Shown here: piece after piece, positions 12,101 to 24,466 of the stretch
How the letters are laid out: each line of letters starts with the position of its first letter
How positions within the stretch are numbered: the first letter of the stretch is position 1
Assembly: GCF_001039355.2 (NCBI RefSeq)
Contig: NW_019774469.1
Location: 87,597 to 151,596 of the forward strand
DNA from: Lingula anatina
Taxonomy: Eukaryota; Brachiopoda; Lingulata; Lingulida; Lingulidae
Length of the DNA: 64,000 bases
Direction of reading: 5' to 3'
The notes under the pieces: model-generated
What the model was told of the DNA's origin: nothing
What the model saw: the letters and a program-made list of their open reading frames with translations, nothing else
The model's database searches: none
Program-made: the position numbers and the translations under genes

Positions 12101-15100
12101 CCTTTTTCTGTGGTGAGATTGATAAACTGCAGAGTACTTACTAAATGTACTCCAGCTTAATGCCTCCCCTACCACTGGACAGAGCATGTGCCCAATCTGG
12201 GGGTGGGGGTGAGGGGGGGTGGGGGTGAGGGGGGCGTGAGAGGGGTACACAGGGGTGCATAGGTTGTTTACTAAGCTGACATAGCCTGGTTGTTCACAGA
12301 AGAACAGGCAGAGCTGCTATTATTCTGGTTTAGTTGAAGATTTCTATACAGACCAGTTTGATACATAGCAGACCTAACTGTGTACTAGAATTATGCCTAT
12401 AGATGTCTAGATCTTTGTAAAAAGTTCAAGATCATGAAAGATATGAAAAGTTTGAGGAAATAGAGTTCCAGTGTAAAAGCTGATTCTATTTTTGCTGTTT
12501 TATCTTATATCAGCTTTATTATGTAAACTTTTTTTAACAGTAGTTGCTTCAGATGTTCACTCCTCACTTAATATCTGTTTGTGAAGATCATTGATTTCAG
12601 TTATATTATCACTTTCTTAACCTTCCCTGTAATTTTTAATCTTATTCAGAGAAGTCAATGAATGGAGATACGCAGGTGATGGACGGCGAGGCAGCAGAGG
12701 GAGAGGAGGAGGGGGAAGATGAGTGGGAACAAGTTGGGCGCAGAAACAAGAGTGTAGTAACACGAATGGTACGTGGTTCACAACTTTGCTTTTACAATTA
12801 TATTTAATTAAAAAGAAATAAAATAAATAAAATTTCATGGAAAAAATTGAAGGAAAGAAAATTCCCTAATTCTTCAATTACATGTTTACTGAAGCAGTAG
12901 AGAGAATTGGAAACTCTCAAACTGTAGCACAGAAGATAAAAGATGAATGTGAAGAGAAATGTGAATTTTTTCATGTATTTTGGAAAAATGAATTGCTTCA
13001 CTTTGCTTTTGATTACTTAAATGTTTAAAAAATATAAACTCAGTGAAGATGTTTGCTTTCCTTGTAGTCCAAGTTTGCCCACTCCCCCATCACGGAGATA
13101 TTTGGAGGCTCCATCAGGTCTGCCCTGTACCAGCATGGATCTAAAGAATCCGCCACTCTGGAATCCTTTCTTACTCTCCAGCTAGATATACAGGTAAACT
13201 GGTGATGTCTTACCTCACTCTCCAGCTAGATATACATATATTTGCTGTCTCCTGGCATGCTACTTTGTATATGGAGCTCGTGGGCAGTGCCCTGTTGAGT
13301 ATGGGTATTCACATGATTTGTTTACTTGTAGTATTCAGACAGGGTTTCATAAGTCTTCCATTGAAAACCAAATAACAACCGTAGTCTTGTTGAAAATGTT
13401 GAGATTTTTATGATCTTTGCCATGGTAGAAACTTAAATGATTATTATTAGAAAAACAACAGTAGGTATGTTGGATGAAACCCCTGAACACCGAAGTTTTT
13501 CCTGTCTTTGTCTTCCAGAATGAGAAGGTACAGAGTGTGAAAGAAGCCATAGCTTCACTGGCCACCAAGGAGTCATTGCAGGGGTTTACCTGCTCCAAAA
13601 CCAAGATGGAGGTAAGGACTTCTGCATGCAAGTTACTCTTGGGTGCAAATGAAGATTTTGAAAATTTCTTGGGGCTGTGTAGGAGTTATGGGTAGCGACC
13701 AATTTAAATACAAATGGCAAAAACTTTTAATATATTATATATTGTGTTGTGAAGTCTACTGAACATGATTGGATTTTAGACTTTTGATATTAATTAAAAG
13801 CTGATCACTGAAATTTATCTTTAGCCAAAGTAATATTTTTCTGAGCTTTTTAAGTTAGTAGATTGTGTTTAGTGCTTGACAAATAACTCCCATTTTAACG
13901 TGTTACTTGTTAACATTGGTCACCCAGAGACAGGAAATACTTGATGTGGATCATTTTCTGACCAGTAATAAAGGTGTCTTAGCTCTATTGTCCCTGTTGT
14001 TGGCAGTGGTCCCATGATCTCTGACATTAATGACTTACCTGTGCCCCAAACAGTGCAGCTGCCAGGTACAGTGTTTATACTTGGACAGCACGCGGGCTGC
14101 TATTAATATCTCTACAGGTAGTTCAATCTGCCAGAAGAACAATATGTGACTAGGGTAGGGTATATAAGAACTTTTTTTAGAAATCTCTTGGGGAAGAGGT
14201 GATTTTAGAGGCAAAGTGGGTCAATGGGTTCATTTCTGATGAGAAATTTGAGCTATGGGCATTTCTTTAGGTCCTTAATTTCACTATTTTTGGACACACA
14301 TAAAAAGCTTGTGTACTACATATAGTAACTAAATGTATTTATATACCTGTTTTGAATAGGGTTAGGTGAAGTGTTTTCTATGGCAGAAAATGAGGTGACA
14401 ACTAATTTTTTTTCCACAACAGCCATCTAAGTTGATAAATTAGTTTTCAAAATGGCAGGCAAAATGCACTAACAAGAGTTTCATCAATGGCAAATAAAGG
14501 GCCCATAGTTTGTTATATAACTTTTCTTATGTTTTTAGGGTTATAAAATGTATTTTTCTTATGTTAGCACTGCCATTGTTAACCTCAAGCAACCAAAGGG
14601 TAAATGTTTTGAATTATTTAAAAGAGACGGATGGAAAATTTTTGATCTGCGTGAAAGAAGCCGGGGAGCAATCACTATGTTCATGAACTGAGACCAGCAA
14701 AGAAGTTACCAAGGAAATATCCTATGTCTGGATGTCCAAGAATATCTTTCCTTTATTTGAAACATTCCCAACATAATATGCATCTTTTATAAACTTTTTG
14801 TCAGGTTTTGTTTGAACTCTTTCACTTTCGTATATAATCACTTTTACATCTTGCACTTCACAGACAGTTAATGCTTCATAAGTTCCCCAAATATATCATA
14901 ATCCAACATTTGCACTTCTGTTGGCAATGTTCTTCTCAAAGATAGGAAAGATACTTAATTGGAGATTCTGGCACTGGAGATTTCCTTGCCAACTTCTTTG
15001 CTGGCCTCAGCTTATGACAGGGATTTCTTCCAGCTTCTTACTTGTAGAAAAAAGGTGCATCATCCATCCTGTGGTAATAATTTTAAAATATATTCACTTT

Positions 15101-18100
15101 TTTGGTAAGGATAGTTGATTTTTCATTATTATTCCCATCCAGCAGATGCTGGGAAATCTTATTCCTTAGTTTGATTGATCAAGATGACTGAGGACAGTGA
15201 GGTGGTGCATTGTCTCCATAATTGAAGATTCTGGCTCTTCAGTCTAGCTTGAGTGTTAACTGTCAGCTCACATATTACATACATTATAGTAAATTATATA
15301 TAAAGCTTATCAGCAAATTAAAGGTCAAATATGTAATCATTATGTGATTTATTTCTTTATTTATTTTGTGAACAGCTTTATAAGCCTCATTTTAACACTT
15401 CGCAAGTGACTATGAAATAAAATTCTTATTCATTTTTTTTAAATTAAAATATTCTGACATGTATTTTTCTATCTGTTTTTGAACCTCCCAAGTTGCAAGG
15501 GTTCATGTTCATCAATATAAACTGTGTAGATAAGTTATATCAGGTACACTTGTCCTAAATGACAGTTTAGAAAGCGCCGTCATGCCATCTGATGTGATGA
15601 CAGTTCTAATGAAATGCTCACAATGGCGTCTTACTGACAGCTGTCTTTGGCAGGCCGAGAAGTTTCTAAAGTTAATGGTCACAATTTGGCCGTTGGTCAA
15701 ACTTAACTACGAAACTGAAATCTAGTGCCAATGTACGACAGTAGTGCTGTGTTGTATGCTTAAGTGATGGCTATTAATAGAACGTGCCAAAATTATACTT
15801 GTGAGTGAGGGACTGCATTTGCATGCACTTGCTTGTGTTCTAGGGGAGAGAGAAAGAGACAAGGTTTTTTTTTATTTAATGGGAGATTTTTTAGAATATA
15901 CAGTAATTTATTACAGAGCATTGCAATGGAGAAAAATCAGTCTTAAGTTTTACACTTACCTTACTTCACTACTTTTCCACATTAATGTTTTATTCAACCA
16001 TCTGTACACCCCTCATGTATAATAAAGTAGTATTCTCTCACAAATTGTCCATCATTTAGATTCACAATGTAAGCAGTGACTTGTGTTAATGTCTCCACCT
16101 GTGACATCTCACAGCTGCAAGATGTCTTCTTAAACACAAACCCATTTAGTAAGAAAGCTTTAAGCTACTCCGATGTAGTAATCAACGGAAAACCCTGTAG
16201 AAAAAAGTTAATGATCCAGCAATAAAACTGCAGAGCCAGAAGAAATGACATGGTGAGGAAGTTGTCATCACAAACTGTATATTTACAGCCTCATTATGCA
16301 GTGAGTTGTGTTACGTACATAGCTGTGTGAATAAGTAGTGTGAATTATTAGTAGTAACTTATATCTCTTGGAGACAGGAAGGACAGGCTGTAAAGGAGTT
16401 TTTAATTCTTGCCCAAAGGCCACTTATATTAGCATTGGAAAGAAAGTTGGAAAGCTGTGATAAAAAATCCAGCTTACTAATTTACCTTTAATCTCTGTGC
16501 TCTAGCAATTGTTTTTTTTTGTTTTTTTTTTTTTTTCAAGGCATGGTTTTAAAGTGCAGTTTTGAAAATGAACATTTTTCTGTGTTTCTGTTCTGTAATA
16601 CTTCAAAACTGGTATGGTAATTATTTAGAAAACATAGTGAATTCATGAATCTGTAGGGTCAGTGTCATAAAAAACTGAAAATGCTGGTGATATTTTCTTT
16701 TTCTTTTTCAAAATTTCAGATATCCCTGCATTTCATCCACACATGATCTGAATATCTTTTCCCTGTTATTTTCCAGGTGGAGGCCAGTCGTCGGACCACG
16801 CTGGAAGAGCTTCCCCCTGTGCTGGTCCTGCACCTCAAATGTTTTGTTTACGACAAAAATGGAGGCTCCCAGAAAGTTGTCAAACATGTGGAATATGGAG
16901 TGGATCTGGAAGTTAGCAGAGGTGGGTTTGAGGCTATTTTCAAGGGGGCTCGAGGCTATGTTCAACAAGATACGAGGCTAGGGTTCAGAGGTGGGGTGGG
17001 GGGACATGTTCAGGGGGATTCGAGGCTATGTTCAGAGGTGGGGTGGGGGGACATGTTCAGGGGGATTCGAGGCTATGTTCAGAGGTGGGGTGGGGGGACA
17101 TGTTCAGGGGGATTCGAGGCTATGTTCAACAAGATACGAGGCTATGTTCAGAGGTGGGGACGGGGACATGTTCAGGGGGATTCGAGGCTATGTTCAACAA
17201 GATACGAGGCTATGTTCAGAGGTGGGGACGGGGACATGTTCAGGGGGATTCAAGGCTATGTTCAGGGGGGTTGGAGGTATTTGTGTGATTTATAAAGGTG
17301 GCATTTATACTTATCTAATATGAGGCATTTTGTGTGAGATATCAAGTGTATGTTTCTTTGGCTTCATTCACATGCAATGTCTATTTTCTAAATTCTATTT
17401 TCTATTCGCGCTATCTTATGATCACGGTCTGTGCCCTGAATATCCCGCCGCGTAATTACTGGCAGCGCGAGCCAGTTACTTATAGTTTGTGCACACAAAG
17501 GATTAATTTTTGTTACTCTTGAATCTGGTTGATAGAATTACATACTAAAAATGGCCCAGAAAAGATATTAATTTGTTATAATTTTTAAATTGCGGTGATA
17601 ATACCTATGGTGATTAAAGAATTATAAGGATAATTTAAATCCTTCATATTCATCTTTTGGGGAAAGAGGATGATATGAGTTATATGTAAGCAGTGAGTTT
17701 GTAAACACAAGAAGTATAAAAAGTGACCCATGAGCTGAAGGTCAGTATGGTGTAGTGGTCAGGCTTGGAGGGACTTCTTCAAGGACAACACTGACCTGTG
17801 GCAAATAGTCATAATTTTTAATACTTGTTAATTAAGCGCATACAGAGTGGGGTAAGAAATGAGGTGTCAGGTGGTTTGTGTGGGTTTAATGACCAGAGTG
17901 AAATCAGAAGGGGGGGGGGGGGGGGGGGGGGGGAGGTTGGTGATCAGGAAGAATGTGTGTGGGTACTTGATATAGCAGGTGTAGAATTTTTTTATAAATG
18001 AAATGTTATAGCCATGGTGGACAAATAATTTGAAATGTTTTAAAACATGGTTTGTACTGCCACCACCACCCATAAATATGTTGAGGAAAATGAAGTAAAC

Positions 18101-19132
18101 AATGAAAAAATTTTAAATTCAATGTTAATTAAGTAAATTTAATGTTACTTGGCATGAAAAAAGAAACTTTTAATAAATTTTTTAAAGGTTGTCAAAATTA
18201 TTATTAAAATAAACTTTATGTATAAAATTTTGTTCTTTCCAGACCTGCTGTCCCCCAATGTGAGGTCCAAGCTGCCCACAGGACAGAGGACGTACAAGCT
18301 GTTTGCTGGTCAGTACGGGCTATTTTCTGGGGAAATATGACCTTATTTGTGTAAAATTTTAAGAAATGACACAGAAAATCCCGAACCTATCTGTCAGAAT
18401 TAGTATTATGTCTTGGGCAGTTTTTGTAAAGATGATGGTTTGATCATACGGCATTTTGAGGGTTATATTCCACTTTTATTTTTTTTCACCAAAGTCTTGT
18501 GGCCTACAGTGTTCACTTTAGTCTTCATGTGACATATGTCATTTACTGTGTTTCGTGATGTTTTTCTGCATTGAGGAAGGATGCTGTGATGTCAGCTGTA
18601 TCTGAAGTTAGGATGTCAGATGTCACAGTTAGAGTTAATGCTCTGTTAATTACCCAAGGTCACAGGTCACAGGGCACTTGGTGACAAACACTAGACCTAT
18701 ATGAACCTCAGTGACACTGGCCTGTGTGGAATTTTTGGGAAATGAAACCATGATATTAGGTCATTTTGTTTCCAGTGCTACCAGATTTTTCACTTAAAAG
18801 AATATGGATTTTATAATTTTATCATTGGTGAAAACTAACACGTCTGGTGCTATTTTTGCAGGAAAATGTAAATTTTGCACATAAACAAAAGTGCAGATAT
18901 TTCTATCATTATTTATGTACATATTTACATGTTGTTAATTTCAGTTGTGTACCATCACGGTAAGAACGCCACTGGCGGTCACTATACCACAGACATCTAC
19001 CACAACGGTATCAACGGCTGGATGCGCATTGATGACAGCACTGTTAAAGTCGTGACTGTCCCGCAGTTAATGAAATATTCCCCGCCTAGAGTGCCATATC
19101 TTCTCTACTACAGAAGATGCGATTTGATTTAA
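6169..19132 (+). CDS. USP10: Ubiquitin-specific protease 10-like deubiquitinase, 15 exons
   Basis: Cysteine protease that removes ubiquitin from substrates; USP10 orthologues act in the cytosol on p53, trafficking proteins and stalled ribosomes. Exons read by splice consensus and phase: 6169-6186, 6960-7055, 7795-7831, 8064-9413, 9806-9897, 10278-10390, 10722-10765, 11112-11212, 11877-11991, 12650-12768, 13068-13193, 13519-13611, 16777-16921, 18243-18308, 18945-19132 (TAA). The phases join without a break to 900 residues, against 798 in human USP10. Visible family marks: SPDE near the N-terminus, KKKRPPGYY around residue 135, Cys box [13 protein letters not shown] (Cys527), [32 protein letters not shown] (His851) and WMRIDD (Asp868), ending [10 protein letters not shown]. 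The start is the first in-frame ATG of its open stretch. Confidence 0.95.
6960..7055 (+). CDS. USP10: USP10 exon 2, N-terminal SPDE segment
   Basis: 96 nt, phase 0 on both sides (TGTAG|G and GAG|GTAAGA). It encodes [11 protein letters not shown], which lines up with FGDFSPDEF of vertebrate USP10, the G3BP-binding FGDF motif. Here FGDF reads LGNL while SPDE is kept. Confidence 0.9.
7127..7308. mobile_element. Short inverted-repeat MITE in USP10 intron 2
   Basis: Termini caatgctggggtagcgcta at 7127 and its near-perfect reverse complement ending at 7306 enclose about 160 bp of AT-rich non-coding DNA. Length and structure fit a MITE. The superfamily and target duplication are unclear. Confidence 0.6.
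8064..9413 (+). CDS. USP10: USP10 exon 4, long disordered region with PAM2-like motif
   Basis: 1350 nt coding residues 51-500, with a 3-exon N-terminal part before it; flanked by TTGCAG| and [20 protein letters not shown] segment (Phe83) corresponds to EFGVDE of human USP10, and a basic KKKRPPGYY segment is the conserved poly(A)-binding-protein PAM2-like motif. The rest is rich in Ser, Gly, Gln, Asn and Asp, fits intrinsic disorder, and is longer than in vertebrates, explaining the extra 100 residues. The large minus-strand and alternative frames over it are shadows. Confidence 0.93.
9806..9897 (+). CDS. USP10: USP10 exon 5, catalytic cysteine box
   Basis: Encodes ...[13 protein letters not shown], the USP Cys box with the nucleophile Cys527. 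It begins in phase 1 after TTTCAG and ends in phase 0 before GTATCC. The next exon (10278-10390) continues [15 protein letters not shown], so the box is split by an intron after the Ala. Confidence 0.95.
9904..10192. repeat. 23-bp minisatellite starting at the exon 5 donor
   Basis: About 12 copies of a 23-bp unit (ggtgtgggagatgaccagtg core) begin within 7 nt of the 5' splice site and fill the first 290 bp of the intron. The minus-strand His/Thr-rich frame across it is a repeat artefact. Confidence 0.92.
11171..11318. repeat. Tandem triplication of exon 8 end plus splice donor
   Basis: A 49-50 bp unit at 11171-11220, 11221-11269 and 11270-11318 contains the last 42 nt of USP10 exon 8 and its donor ATG|GTAAGGAT. 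Copies 2 and 3 are almost identical to each other and carry intact donor consensus. In copies 2 and 3 the exon-like part has small changes (aaatatt for aagatgtt). The first donor at 11212 gives the conserved protein; use of the others would add in-frame or shifted sequence. Confidence 0.93.
11877..11991 (+). CDS. USP10: USP10 exon 9, KQEDAEEFL motif
   Basis: 115 nt from TTTCAG| to [28 protein letters not shown] is the QQDAEEF-type segment typical of USP catalytic domains, positioning ubiquitin contacts. Phase 0 in, phase 1 out. Confidence 0.95.
12650..12768 (+). CDS. USP10: USP10 exon 10, acidic insert and DEWEQVG
   Basis: Encodes a Glu-rich stretch followed by [17 protein letters not shown], a signature of USP10 as opposed to other USPs. 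Exon 11 (13068-13193) continues with the ITEIFGG segment. Confidence 0.95.
13170..13238. repeat. Partial duplication of exon 11 3' end
   Basis: The last 24 nt of exon 11 (13170-13193, actctccagctagatatacag) recur at 13215-13238 in the intron, 22 bp after the donor, but the copy lacks the GT donor. Confidence 0.8.
13612..16776 (+). other. USP10 intron 12, 3.2 kb, no gene seen
   Basis: AT-rich intron sequence between GAG|GTAAGG and TTTTCCAG|. It contains T-runs and a few short frames of random appearance. No exon, repeat array or RNA gene could be supported. Confidence 0.6.
16777..16921 (+). CDS. USP10: USP10 exon 13, [10 protein letters not shown] segment
   Basis: [20 protein letters not shown]... 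closely tracks vertebrate USP10. The exon ends AGCAGAG|GTGGGT (phase 1). The frame stays open through the following repeat for over 100 codons, but the conserved protein resumes at 18243 with DLLSPNV. Confidence 0.95.
16930..17280. repeat. G-rich minisatellite at the exon 13 donor
   Basis: Repeats of roughly 45 bp built from cagaggtggggtgg, acatgttcaggggg and attcgaggctatgttca modules, some with an extra aacaagatacgaggctatg module. The modules resemble the CAGAG|GTGGGT splice junction itself. All three forward frames are open for 86-172 codons, an effect of the unit composition and not a gene. Confidence 0.9.
17908..17933. repeat. G homopolymer in USP10 intron 13
   Basis: About 25 consecutive G. 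The stretch 17281-18242 otherwise holds no visible exon. A tRNA A-box-like tggtgtagtggtcagg occurs at 17746 without a B box. Confidence 0.85.
18945..19132 (+). CDS. USP10: USP10 exon 15, catalytic His and Asp, stop
   Basis: [17 protein letters not shown] carries His851, and GWMRIDD carries Asp868. The exon ends RRCDLI then TAA at 19130-19132. Small exon 14 (18243-18308) links it to exon 13 in phase. Confidence 0.95.
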
Positions 19133-19653
19133 GTCCAGTGATATCACAGACCAGGTGGTCCTATGAGTTATCAGTGACATAACATTTTCATCAAAGCCTT
19201 GGTGTTAGTGTTAAGGTTTTGTAAAAAGATTAAGTTATGTAAATAGGTCAAATTTTGATAAAACTTGTTTAGTTGGTAATTTTTTCTCACAGGCCATATC
19301 AAAATGTGAGTTATTGTTGATTTGGTTCAGTCACATTGAGTAATCATACACATATACATTGATAAGTACCAGATTGCTTGTAGTTAGCTTTTATGACTGT
19401 TCTCATTAAGATGGGGTAAATAGTGTGAATCTGTCTTAAGTGCTGGTCTTGTAATTAACTTGAACTGGTCTGCCTTAGGTTGAAAGTCCATGTTCAGTGA
19501 CACTTACTTTAGATTGTGAATTTGTTGGGATTTATGATTTTTGAAAATAATGTTTTTGATTACAAAAATTATATTTTGTCATTTTGAACATATTTTGGTC
19601 ACTGCAGTATGCTGCTACTATAACTGTACATATTTGACATGGTAGAAGCAGCT

Positions 19654-19659
19654 AATAAA
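19654..19659 (+). terminator. Probable USP10 polyadenylation signal
   Basis: AATAAA about 520 nt after the USP10 stop, followed by a T/G-rich stretch. Cleavage would fall near 19670-19690. Later signals are possible. Confidence 0.5.
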
Positions 19660-22600
19660 ACATTTTTTATGTTCAATGATGCTGTAATATATATCACATG
19701 GAACTGAACTTGCACAAGGAAGCGTCTGGAGTTTTATGCCCAGTGTTTAAATGAAGACTGTCCTGGGTGCAGCTCTTGCTGAAAAGGAGGTCAGAAAAGG
19801 AGGCCAAAACTGAGGCACGGTGTTAATTGCATAGAAGTTTCACTGGTACATGGGGGGCTTTAGTATTAGTTCTAGTTGCTAAGTTCTAGCTTAGTTTTAG
19901 AAAAGGTCCTCTCTTTAGGTAGGTGTTAAAGTTACACCTGACCTGTCATAGAAATGAAAGTTGATAGAGTACAATCACTTTATTTATGTCTAGGGCATAG
20001 GAAAATAGAAATGTTGATTGAAATCGTGAGAGGCCTGTCAGCGCCAAGCCAAGGGTGATATTGCAATAAACAACTTGTGTTATTAAAAGTGTATAAATGT
20101 AAATAGGTCTTTGTCTTTTATGACAGTTACTATGAGAGACTGGAGTCCTCATTTGATAACTGCTACTGTTGGAGACAAGAAATGCAATCTAAAAAGGTTT
20201 CACTTCATTTAGAGAAAGACTGTAATAATTATTGTTGTTAATGATAGGATTAGATTAAATTGAAGTCCAAGAGAAAGGCATATGTGTGTAAAAGGATGAA
20301 GTTTGTAATTTAAAGGTTATTAGGGAGTAAAAGATGTATGCACCAAGTTTTCTAAAATATCTGGATCATAGTTTGATTTGATATTAAAAAGCTTGACATA
20401 TCTACACACATATGTACTAGGAGAATTTGTGGTTGTGTTCAACAGAGAGGAAAGTGTTGAGCAAATTTGAACATTTTCAGTCCAAACTCATGAAGTAAAG
20501 AGAACTGGAAACTGTCATCAAGGTGCAGGACAGTGGATATCTAAGGCACTAATATCCTCATTTTTACAAGTGGTCTACTAGTATACATCACAGTGACACA
20601 GTGTCAAGGATTGATTTTATTTTGTATTAGATTTCAAAAACTCAACTACGCTTATAATCACAATATAGAGATGCAGTTGTTAATATATGCTGGATACACT
20701 GGACAGCTTCACGCATTAAGACTTTGTTCAGAGCTGGCAAAGCCATGCTGTAATAATGTAATTAATCTTTGTTACTGATCTGCTAGTATTTTTTATGAAT
20801 GCAACATTGCATGATGGTATATGCAGTGTGTTGAAGTGGAAAACTTTAGTTTGGACATGAAAAAAGTTGGTATGTTATGAATTCATTGCAATGCTGCAGA
20901 TAGGTGGCATACTTACAGAAGTGTACAAGACAAAACAGTTCCAAAGTTAGAATGTACAAATTGACAACTGAACCAATTCACAGGGCAAATCATTGTCTGA
21001 CATTAGTGGGGGGTCTCTGTGTCATCTTGGTCACTTGGTGGTGTGTTTTGGGGTCCAAACTAGACTTAGTCTGAACAGCCACTGTGTACTCAAGTAAGGG
21101 GCACCTGCTGTGAAAGTTGTATGAGAAGTGCACTCTTTTTTTAACTACCAAGGCATTGTGATTGTGATTTAGATAACATATATATGCTTATTAATATGCA
21201 TCTTAAGGATTTGGCCAAGTCATGATTCAATTATTAGTATTATTATTTTGATCCATTAGTAGGTCTCTTGGTTAGACTTAGTGAGATCATAGCAGCAGTC
21301 ACAGTGGTAGAGAGGCAGTTCACAGGCTAAAGCTATCTCATTCATTCAAGTAGGTCATTTTCCAGCCTCCCTGATATTTGGTAGTAATTCCCTGACCACG
21401 TGGTGGTTTGATAGTGGAACTTTGATTTACTCAACAAGTTGGAACTTCTTGATGTTACAGTACTGTAATTGATATCCCTCCCTTAAACCTTATCCCAATT
21501 CACATCTATGCAGAGGTTGTGTGGAGGGAAGCACTGGTTGTAGTCTGTATAAAAGGACCAGGGACAGTTCAGACACTGCCTAACTTGAAACCGGAAGTAG
21601 TCTGCCATTGAACAGTTAATGTTTTTGAAAGAATGATGGGCAGATTTATTATTATTTAATTAGGGATGGAGGGAACCAACAAATTTAATAAGAGCACTAG
21701 CGTGGCTTGGTGATTTTGTGGAATTTTTACCAAGGGATCTGTTTATTTAGCATTTCTCTGTAAAGATGATAGACATTTTCTAGCATTTAGTGACTGTCGG
21801 AAATACTTGTATAAATGCAGTGATCTAACAGGGGTTACGTGACCGTTTTTAAGCCCATGAAGAGGGGGGGGGGGGGTACACGAACATCTTATAATTAATA
21901 CTTGTAAAATATGCGAAGGTGGAAACGAATATTATAATGATGTAAATTGTTGAAGCGTAAAATGGCCTTACGAAGTTTTAAGGCACAAAATTCGTAAATC
22001 AGCGGTCAGCAACGGAATAAACTCGATTCTTTTGTGCGATTACCTATAGACATTACGCATTCTTGAAAGGAGTGGATTTAACAAGAAAGTTGTTATATAT
22101 AAGTAGAGATATATATTGTTTAACTGAAGAATTGTGAACTTGTAAATTGATACTGCCGGGCATAAATGAATATGGCCAGGCTTAAATGAGCAGCAAGGGC
22201 ACTTAAATGCCATTTATACACGCATAAATCTATATAACTGAGCGCCTGCTGTATGTTACCCAGCACACGTTGGAAATAAATTGTGCTACATTAGATGTAT
22301 TTGTGTATGTGTTATTATTATAAATAAGTTGGTCACTGATATACCCAAGTCTAATCACCAGGATTGTGCTCAAAGTTATTTCTAAAATCTACAGTACGGT
22401 AATGACACAGACCTTTTTAATGGAGGAAAGCGGCAAATTTTACAGATGCTGCGTGTTTAAGTCGTGAATTCTTGAAATGAGAACATGTCTATTGAGCTGC
22501 AGCAACCAAGTGAAATGCCATTTCCTTCTATTTCTATTCTTCACGGCGAAAGCGCCACAAGTGCAACAGAAGAATTTTTTAATGATTCCAAAATTATTTA

Positions 22601-23606
22601 ATATCTGAAAGCTTGGTAATTTTATCTCCAGTAAAGAGATGGTGTCATTAGCGTATTATGAAGTTTATGGCCTAAATGTAGTTTTTGGAAGTTTTTTTAG
22701 GAAGTTTATGGCCTAAATGTAAAGCATTTTCACCATCAGGTAGTGGTAACAACAGGGGGACGTGTGCCAAATTTTACTTGTGTACAGTTCAGTGTGCTGA
22801 AGACTGCGCTTCTCCGCGGTTTATTCACTTTCCAAATAAAACTTGATGTCGTGGAACTCAAAGGTACCCTCTCTACGACGCCTCTGTATTCAGCGGTGCC
22901 TGGAACACAGCGGGGATTCTTGGCGCCAACACCACCCCACGCCCCTTGCTTCTCCCATACTTGTGGTTTTAATCACTTTCTATTATAAACTTATTGTCAC
23001 TTCGGGTTGGGGGCGCAATTGTATTTTAATCTAACTGCTTAGAGACATGGCCACCGTGCCAAATCAATTAAGTACTTTAAATATCTCTGTCCTATCCCTC
23101 ACGTGCCCCTGGCTACAAGGATCTTTATTTCTAAAAAAAATGTTTTTCTTACGTACATAGCGTAAGATTCGAACTCCATGGAGAAAAAACTTCCTTACGA
23201 AGCCTTCAGATAATATTCTAAATATAATTTATCATATCATTTCAGATAATCGGTCTTAGTTTTCAAAATGTGTCGACACAGAGGCTGGTGTTGAGGATTT
23301 ATTTAAAGGCTTTGAAAGTTGAATACCAACATAAAAATATCCCATAATACTAACTTGTCTTAGTGCTCACAGTTAATTGGTCAAAATGTGCCGGACAGGT
23401 ACAAAGAAAATATAAAGATAGACGGCGCTTCTATTTAACTTTAAGCCAGTTAAAAGCAAAATCTAGAGACAATCCAAAATGCATTAAATCACTCTCCTGT
23501 CAAAAGACAACAGGTCGCGCCGTGCTTTATTTCGTGTAAAGTCACGTCATCCACGAATGCGTTCCACGCACCATTGCACAGGGTTTATTACTCGTGCTTT
23601 AAGCCA

Positions 23607-23734
23607 GATAAAGCACACGGCGCTGAGCTTTACGAGAAATAGAGCAGATAATTGGCGAGGCGAAGCCGCGCGAGGCGAAGCCGCGCCAATTATCTGCTCT
23701 ATTTCTCGTAAAGCTCAGCGCCTCATACTTTATC
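23607..23734. repeat. Perfect 39-bp-arm inverted repeat (foldback)
   Basis: Arms 23619-23657 and 23684-23722 are exact reverse complements. The 26-bp centre holds two copies of gcgaggcgaagccgc. A further imperfect arm (GATAAAG at 23607 and CTTTATC at 23728) lies outside. The GC-rich core stands out from AT-rich surroundings. It may be a young MITE-like foldback; no transposase or target duplication was identified. Confidence 0.9.
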
Positions 23735-24195
23735 TATACCTTCAAAATGGAAATGAAAGGTTCATTAAAACAGTGGTCAATACACGGAATCAGTCGAAAG
23801 TATGAGTTTCACTCTCCAGTCACGTGTCAAACACAAACACAGTATCTGCTTGGCCATTCCCAACACGCTCCTTGCATGATGTCGTAGGCAAACTAGGCGT
23901 AGGTTTAACGGTTATTGTATTCTATATCTGTGTTCGCCATAGTCATAAAATCAACACTTTGGGCGACCATCCAGATTTATCCAGGCGCTTTTACTACAGC
24001 TCAACATGACAACACTTACTGATACAGTAAAGCCACGGTTGTTATGGCTTGGTACCGCGGTTAAACATGCAAAAGGTTCCGTAACTTCTGAACGCCACTG
24101 TACCCATTTAACTCCTGCCATTGGACCGTCATCGTTCTAACGTCACATTCATTGCCCAAGCACGAGGAACTGTTACTCACTGATTTCAAGCAGAG

Positions 24196-24201
24196 TATAT
24201 A
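24196..24201 (+). promoter_or_regulatory. Candidate TATA box of the lectin-like gene
   Basis: TATATA about 270 nt upstream of the signal-peptide ATG, with a TCACATT initiator-like sequence near 24221. Position is compatible with a 240-nt leader, but the region is AT-rich, so chance occurrence is likely enough. Confidence 0.35.
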
Positions 24202-24466
24202 TGAGACGCTCGCAGTGAGCTTCACATTAGTTTTGAACATTTTCACAACAGTGAAGAAACCAAAGTAAATTGTATTTGGAGGTATTTGGTGTGAGCGCCG
24301 TTGGAAAATTTACATGAGAGCAAATATTCAATTTGATTACCAAACAAGACACTTGACTTCGCAATTTAAAGAACATTCTTACCGAGTGAAGACAATAAAA
24401 GAATAGGGATATTGAAGGCCAAGGGTTTGTACCTTGTTTTGGACAAGACCACATCTGCAGCAAGTG

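Larger units (their letters stand above)
19133..24195. other. USP10 3' UTR then intergenic DNA
   Basis: Beyond the USP10 3' UTR no convincing exon is visible. There is a short G run near 21865, a direct duplication of gaagtttatggcctaaatgta at 22660 and 22702, and the strong hairpin at 23.6 kb. The short forward frames near 22.8 kb and 23.6 kb show no recognisable domain. Confidence 0.55.

Noticed and set aside
17746-17815. Possible tRNA gene with A-box tggtgtagtggtcagg
   Set aside because: No B box, acceptor stem or anticodon arm could be found; at most a SINE fragment.
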